Assembly: GCF_024679095.1 (NCBI RefSeq)
Contig: NW_026110541.1
Span: forward strand, 339,501-403,500
DNA length: 64,000 bases
Reading direction: 5' to 3'
Source: Eriocheir sinensis
Lineage: Eukaryota > Arthropoda > Malacostraca > Decapoda > Varunidae
Shown here: positions 57,085 through 64,000 of the stretch, one piece after another
Position numbering within the stretch: the stretch's first letter is position 1
How the letters are laid out: every line of letters starts with the position of its first letter
Translations under genes and position numbers: made by a program
Notes under the pieces: generated by a model
Databases searched by the model: none
Seen by the model: the letters and a program-made list of their open reading frames with translations, nothing else
What the model was told of the DNA's origin: nothing

Positions 57085-57460
57085 TATGCAAAATACATAT
57101 AAAACAATGTAAATTTCTTTCAAAATATATATACGAATACACATGAAATAACGTAGATTTCTATAAAAATATATATACAAAATACACATAAAATGAAGTA
57201 AATACGTATAAGAAAATGTATACAAAATACACATAAAATAATGTAAATTCGTATCAAAATTAATAAACAAAATGCCAATAAAAGAATGTGTACTTGTATT
57301 AATATAAATATACAAAATACACATAAAAATTAGTATAAAATATATACAAAAACAAAATATTAAATTTGTATGAAAATATATACAAAAGACACATAAAATA
57401 AGCTAAATTAGAATTGAAATAAATATAGAAAATATATAAAATAATACAAATTTTCATTCA
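57085..57460 (-). repeat. 45-bp satellite, A-rich block
   Basis: About eight monomers in A-rich orientation, resembling 28.02-28.39 kb on the same strand. It degrades into mixed AT sequence past 57,450. No gene is visible. Confidence 0.82.
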
Positions 57461-57714
<254 letters not shown>

Positions 57715-58436
57715 TAGACATATATACATTATTTAATGTATATTTTGTACATATATTTTATGGAAATTTACGTTATCTCATGTGTATTTGTTTATATAGT
57801 TTCATACAAATTTATATTATTTTATGTGTATTTTGTATATGTATTTCTATAAAAATTTGCCTAATTTCATGTGTATTTTGCATATCTATTTTCAAACAAA
57901 TTAAAAAAAATATGTGTATTTTTGTATATATTTTTATACAATTTTTTTTTTTTTTTTTGTATTTTGTATATATATTTTCCAACAAATATACATTCTTTTA
58001 GAGGAAATTTTGTTTATTTAACTAGATACGAATTTACATTATTTTATGTGTATATTGTATATATATTTCAATAAAAATCTACCTTATTGTATGTGTATTT
58101 TGTATCTTGATTTTAATACAAATTTAATTATTTTATGTGTATTTTTGTATATATATTTTTTTTAAATATGAGTTATTTTATGGGTATATTGCATCTTTAA
58201 TTTTATAAATTTTTACATTACGTACATATCTTTTATACGTATTTACATTATTTAATGTGTATTTTGTTTATATATTTTTATACAAATTTACGTTATTATG
58301 TGTATTTGAATATATATTTTGATACAAATTTACATTATTTTATGTATTTTCTATATTTATTTCAATTCAAATTTAGCTTATTTTATGTGTCTTTTGTATA
58401 TCTATTTTCATACAATTTTTTTTGTTTATTTTTGTA

Positions 58437-58484
58437 TATAGTTCATAGACTTCACAATCTCAGTTGTGAAGTCTATGTATAGTT
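58437..58484. mobile_element. 34-bp palindromic micro-insertion with 7-bp flanking repeat
   Basis: CATAGACTTCACAA (58,444-58,457) is followed by a six-base loop TCTCAG and the exact complement TTGTGAAGTCTATG (58,464-58,477). TATAGTT flanks it on both sides (58,437-58,443 and 58,478-58,484). The paralogous satellite at about 34,912-34,930 has TATAGTTTTATAC once with no insert. This looks like a transposon-type insertion reduced to its inverted termini, or a filled-in excision/repair product. Confidence 0.8.
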
Positions 58485-59322
58485 TTATACAATTTTGCGT
58501 TATTTTATGTGTATTTTGTATATTTATATTTATACAAGTGCACATTCTTTTATTGGCATTTAGTTTATTTATTTTGATACGAATTTACATTATTTTATGT
58601 GTATTTTGTATACATTTTCTTATACGTATTTACTTCATTTTATGTGTATTCGTATATATATTTTGAAAGAAATTTACATTGTTTTATATGTGTTTTGCAT
58701 ATCTATTTCAATACAAATTTACGTTATTGTATGCTCATTTTGTATATCTATTGTAATACAAATTTAAATATTTAATGTGTATTTTGGTATATATATTTTC
58801 ATAAAAAAATGCGTTGTTTAATGGGTATTTTGCATCTTTATTTTCATACAAATTTACATAATCTTATTAATATTCTGTGTATTTATTTTGATACTATTTT
58901 ACATTAATCTATTTGTCTTTTGTATATATTTTTTTATACATATTTACAATATTTAGTGTGTATTTTATATATATATTTCACACAAACTTACGTTTTTTTA
59001 GGTGTATTTGTCTATATATTTTCATTCAAATTTACATTATTTTATGTGTATTTTGTATATGTATTTCAATACAAATTTACCTAATTTTATGTGTATTTTG
59101 TATATTAATTTTCATACAAATTTTAATTATTTTTTGTGTATTTTTGTATAGAGTTTTATACAAATTTACAGAATTTAATGTGTATTTTGTATATCTATTT
59201 TCATACAAATACACATTCTTTTATTGATATTTTGTTTATTTATTTTGACACGAATTTACATTATTTAATGTGTATTGTGTACATATATTTTTATACGTAT
59301 TTACGTCATTTCATCTATTTTT

Positions 59323-59324
<2 letters not shown>

Positions 59325-59378
<54 letters not shown>

Positions 59379-59388
59379 TATCTATATC

Positions 59389-59430
<42 letters not shown>
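59325..59430. repeat. (TA)n microsatellite with interruption
   Basis: About 106 bp of TA alternation interrupted by AAATATATCTATATCCACATA near 59,373-59,392. It expands from TCATCTATTTTTTGTATATA; the paralogous site at about 14,537 is not expanded. Confidence 0.93.
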
Positions 59431-59433
<3 letters not shown>

Positions 59434-59553
59434 CTAGAGAAATCTACGTTATTTTATGTGTATTCGTATATATATTTTGAAACAAATATACATTGTTTTA
59501 TGTGTATTTTGCATATTCTTTCAATACAAATTTACCTTATTGTATGTGCATTT

Positions 59554-59554
<1 letters not shown>

Positions 59555-59617
<63 letters not shown>

Positions 59618-59631
59618 TGTATATATATATA

Positions 59632-59726
<95 letters not shown>
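59555..59726. repeat. (TA)n microsatellite with interruptions
   Basis: About 172 bp of TA alternation interrupted by TATGTTTGTATA (about 59,613), TATCTATA (59,631) and TACATA (59,680). It lies at the same paralogous position as the 14,667 tract. Confidence 0.95.
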
Positions 59727-59728
<2 letters not shown>

Positions 59729-61436
59729 CTACAAATATATATTCTTTTATTGGAATTTTGTTTATTTATTTTGATACGAATTTACTTTATTTTAGGTGTA
59801 TTTTGTATATGTATGTTTCTACGTATTTACATTATTTTATGTGTATTTTGTATATATATTTTCATAAAAATTTACGTTATTTTATTGTGTGTATTTGTAT
59901 CTATTTTGATACAAATTTACATTATTTTATGTGTATTTTGCATTTCTATTTCAATACAAATTTACCTTATAGTATGTGTATTTTGTATATTTATTTTAAT
60001 ACAAATTTAATTATTTTCTGTGTATTTTTGTATGTATTTTTTTTAAATATGAGTTATTGTATGTGTATTTTGTATATCTATTTTAATACAAATTTAATTA
60101 CTTTTGTGTATTTTTGTATATACTTTTATATCAATTTACGTTATTTTATGTGTATTTTGTATATTTATATTTATACAAATACACATTCTTTTATTAGTAT
60201 TTTCTTTAGTATTAGTATTTAGTATTACATTTTTTTTATACGTATTTACTTATTTTTATATGTATTTTGTATATATATCATTATAGAAATCTGCGTTATT
60301 TTATGTGTTTTCGTATATATATTTTGAAACAAATCTACATTGTTTTATATGTATTTTGCAAATCTATTTCAATACAAATTTACCTTATTGTGTGTGTATT
60401 TCGTATATTTATTATAATACAAATTCAAATATTTTATGTGTGTTTTGGTATATATATTTTTATAAAAAATGCGTTATTTTATGGGTATTTTGCATCTTTA
60501 TTTTCATGAAAATTTATATTATTTTATTAATATTCTGTGTATTTATTTTGATACGATTTTACATTATTCTATTTGTGTTTTGTATATATTTTTTTATACA
60601 TATTTACATTATTTAATGTGTATTTTGTATATATATTTCATACAATTTTACGTTATTTTAAGTGTATTTGTTTATATATTTTCTTTCAAACTTACATTAT
60701 TTTATATGTATTTTGTATATGTATTTCAATACAAATTTGCCTAATTTTATGTGTATTTTGCATATCTATTTTCAAACAAATTTAAATAATTTTTGTGTGT
60801 TTTTGCATATATTTTTATACAAATTTTAGTTATTTTATTTGTATTTTCTATACATATTTTCCTACAAATATACATTCTTTTATTGGAATTTTATCTATTT
60901 ATTCTGATACGAATTTACTTTATTTTATGTGTATTTTGTATATATATTTTTCTACGTATTTACATTATTTTATGTGTATTTTGTTTATATATTTTCATAA
61001 AAAATTACTTAATTTTATTGTGTGTATTCGTATATAATTTGATACAAATTTTATACAAATTCATGCTATTTTATGTGTATTTGTATATATATTTTCTTAC
61101 AAATCTACATTATTTTATGTGCATTTTTACATTTATTTCATTACAAATTTACCTTATTTTATTTTTATTTTGAATATTTATTTCCTTCAGTTTTAAATTA
61201 TTTTATGTGTTTATATGTATTTGTATTTAGGTTATTTTATGTGTATTTTCTATATATATTTTCATCAGAAATTACATTATTTTATTGGTATTTTGTTAGT
61301 TTAATTCGATACGAATTTAGATTATTTCATAGGTATTTTGTATACATATTTTTATACGCATTTACATTATTTAATGTGCGTTTTGTATATATATTTTTAT
61401 GCAAATTTACTTTATTTTATGTGTATTTGTATAAAT

Positions 61437-64000
61437 ATACAAAATGCACATAAAATGAGGTAAATTTATATAAAACAATATATAAAGATACACAAAAGTA
61501 ATTAAATTTGTATGAAAATAGATATACAATATACACACAAAATAAGCTTAATTTGAATTGAAATATATGTACAAAATACATAAAATAAAGTAAATTTGTA
61601 TCAAAATATTTTTACAAATACACATATAATTACGTAAATTTTATATAAAAATATATAAACAAAATACACATTAAATAATGTAATTACATATAAAAAATAT
61701 ATATACAAAATACACATATAATCATGTAATTCGTATCAAAATAAATAAACAAAATACCAATAAAATAATGTAAATTTTTATGAGAAAACATATACAAAAT
61801 ACACATAAAATAAATAAATTTCTATAAAAATATATGCACAAAAATGGACATAAAATAAATTTGCCTTAACAAATATATACAAAACACACATTACATAATG
61901 TAAATGAGTATAAACATATGTATACAAAATACCTATGAAAAAATCTAAATTCGTATCGAGTTAAATAAAGAAAATACCAATAAAATAATGTAATTTTTGA
62001 TGAAAATATGTATAGAAAATACACACAAAATTACGTAAATACAAATACAAATATACACATAAAATAATTTAAAATTGAATGAAATAAATATACAAAATAA
62101 TTATAAAATAAGGTAAATTTGTAATGAAAAATATGTAAAAATACACGTAAAATAATATAAATTTGTATGAAAATATATATACAAATACACATAAAATAAC
62201 ATGAATTTGTATAAAATTTATATCAAAATAAATAGGAATACACACAATAAAATAATGTAAATTTTTATTAAAATATATATACAAAATACACATAAAATAA
62301 AGTAAATACGTAGAAAAATATACATACAAAATACACAAAAAATAATGTAAACTCGTATCAAAATAAATAATCAAAATTATAATAAAAGATTGTATATTTG
62401 TAGGAAAATATATATACAAAATACAAATAAAATAACTAAAATTTGTATAAAAATAAATACAAAAATACACAAAAATAAATTAAATTTGTTTGAAAATAGA
62501 TATTCAAAATACACATAAAGTTAGGCAAATTTATATTGAAATACATATACAAAATACACATAAAATAATGTAAATTTGTATGAAAATATATAAACAAATA
62601 CACATAAAATAACGTAAATTTGTATAAAATATATATACAAAATATACATTAAATAATGTAAATATGTATAAAAATAGTTATACAAAATACACATAGAATA
62701 ATGTTAAATCGTATCAAAATAAATAAACAGAATATCAATAAAATAATTTAAATTTGTATGAAAATAAAGATGCAAAATACCCATATAATAACGCATATAT
62801 GCATAAAAATATATATACAAAATACATATGAAATAATTAAATTTGTATTGAAATAAATATACAAAATGCATATACAATAAAGTAAATTTGTATTGAAATA
62901 CATATGCAAAATACACATCAATAATGTAAATTTGTATCAAAATATATATACGAATGCACATAAAATAGAGTAAATTTCTATGAAAATATACATACAAAAT
63001 ACATATAAAATGATGTAAATAGTATAAAAATATATATACCAAATACACCTAAAATAATGTAAATTCGTAATAAAAAAAAACAAACAAAATTCCGTTAAAG
63101 AACGTATATTTGTAGGAAAATAAATATACAAAATACATATAAAATAACGAAAATTTGTATAAAAAAATATACAAAAAAAAAATAATAATTTCAATTTTTA
63201 TGAAAATTGAAATACAAAATACACATATAATTAGATAAATTTGTACAAATCTGTACATGTACAAAATACACATAAAATAATGAAAATTTGTATGAAATGA
63301 AAACAAATACACATAAAATAACGCACATTTCTATTAAATATATATACAAAATACACATACAAAAATAAAAATAAATCGTATCAAACTAAATACACAAAAT
63401 ATCAATAAAATCATGTAAATTTGTATGAAAATAAAGATGCAAAATACCAATAAAATAAAGCATATTTTTATAAAAATACATATACATAAATACACATTCA
63501 ATAATTAGATTTGTAGTAAAATTAATATACAAAAATATGCATTAATAAAACAATGTAAATTTGTTTCAAAATATAAATACGAATACACATAAAATAACGC
63601 AGATTTCTATGGAAATATATATACAAAATACACTTGAGGTGCTGTAAATACGTATAAAAATATATATACTAAATAGACATTAAATAATGTAAATTCGTGT
63701 CAAAATAAATAAACAAAATATCAATAAAAGAATTTGTATATGAATGAAAATAGATATACAAAATACACATAAAATAACGTAAATTTGTATAAAACTATAT
63801 ACAAAAATATACAAAAAATAATTTAAATTTGTTTGAAAATAAGTATACAAAATACACAAAAAATTAGGTAAATTTGTATTGAAATACATTTACAAAATAC
63901 ACATAAAATAATGTAAATTTGAATGAAAATATATAAACAAATACACTTAAAATAACGTAAATTTGTATAAAATATATATACAAAATACACATTAAGTAAT
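61437..64000 (-). repeat. 45-bp satellite array, A-rich orientation
   Basis: Starts at the second copy of the 16,374-type junction and continues past the right edge of the window. The first 0.2 kb matches 16.37-16.64 kb. 61.5-63.05 kb is inverted relative to 55.35-57.0 kb. No microsatellite longer than about 20 bp and no gene are seen. Confidence 0.88.

Overview
This is a 64 kb stretch of eukaryotic, strongly AT-rich heterochromatin-like DNA. Nearly all of it is one diverged tandem satellite with a monomer of about 45 bp, interrupted by long (TA)n, (GA)n, (GATA)n and (AAT)n microsatellites and by a few GC-richer mobile-element insertions. I see no host protein-coding gene, rRNA or functional tRNA. 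The retrotransposon and tRNA-derived SINE, plus the microsatellite load, suggest an arthropod, most likely a decapod crustacean such as a portunid-type crab. That assignment is inference from family resemblance, not proof.

Satellite layout. One strand of the monomer is T-rich (called + here). Its consensus has no stop codon in any of its three frames, and 45 bp is exactly 15 codons. Many long, hydrophobic, Tyr/Phe/Ile-rich open frames therefore cover the window on whichever strand is T-rich. They are a by-product of the repeat, not genes. Monomer variants recur in a fixed order, giving a higher-order repeat of about 0.66-0.72 kb (15-16 monomers). Orientation flips more than twenty times. T-rich + blocks lie at about 2.0-8.1, 11.0-12.1, 12.7-16.4, 16.6-21.6, 21.7-22.8, 30.4-30.8, 32.9-38.5, 39.5-42.3, 46.4-48.3, 50.6-51.4, 54.8-57.1 and 57.7-61.4 kb, with A-rich (-) blocks between. 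Several flip junctions are present in more than one copy, so kilobase blocks were duplicated, some inverted, after the flips formed.

Insertions. (1) 24.58-26.93 kb: a 5'-truncated, decayed copy (A) of a non-LTR retrotransposon. (2) 27.34-27.69 kb: an antisense tRNA-derived SINE with recognisable A and B boxes. (3) 28.60-29.30 kb: a 693-bp non-coding foldback element with 128-bp terminal inverted repeats and two tandem GC-rich hairpins in its core. (4) 51.42-54.75 kb: a near-complete copy (B) of the same retrotransposon, with a 5' UTR, APE-type endonuclease, reverse transcriptase and poly(A), broken visibly only by a 2-bp deletion at the endonuclease/RT junction. (5) 54.94-55.27 kb: a sense-strand SINE of the same family. 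(6) 58.44-58.48 kb: a 34-bp near-perfect palindrome flanked by a 7-bp direct repeat. Paralogous empty satellite copies elsewhere in the window allow several insertion points to be read almost to the base.

The mobile elements are connected: the autonomous retrotransposon supplies endonuclease/RT activity, the SINE is a non-autonomous poly(A) retroposon that could use such machinery, and several poly(A) tails run directly into (TA)n tracts. No multi-gene system is present. The most unusual items are the three-frame-open satellite with repeated strand switches, the foldback element and the tiny palindromic insertion.
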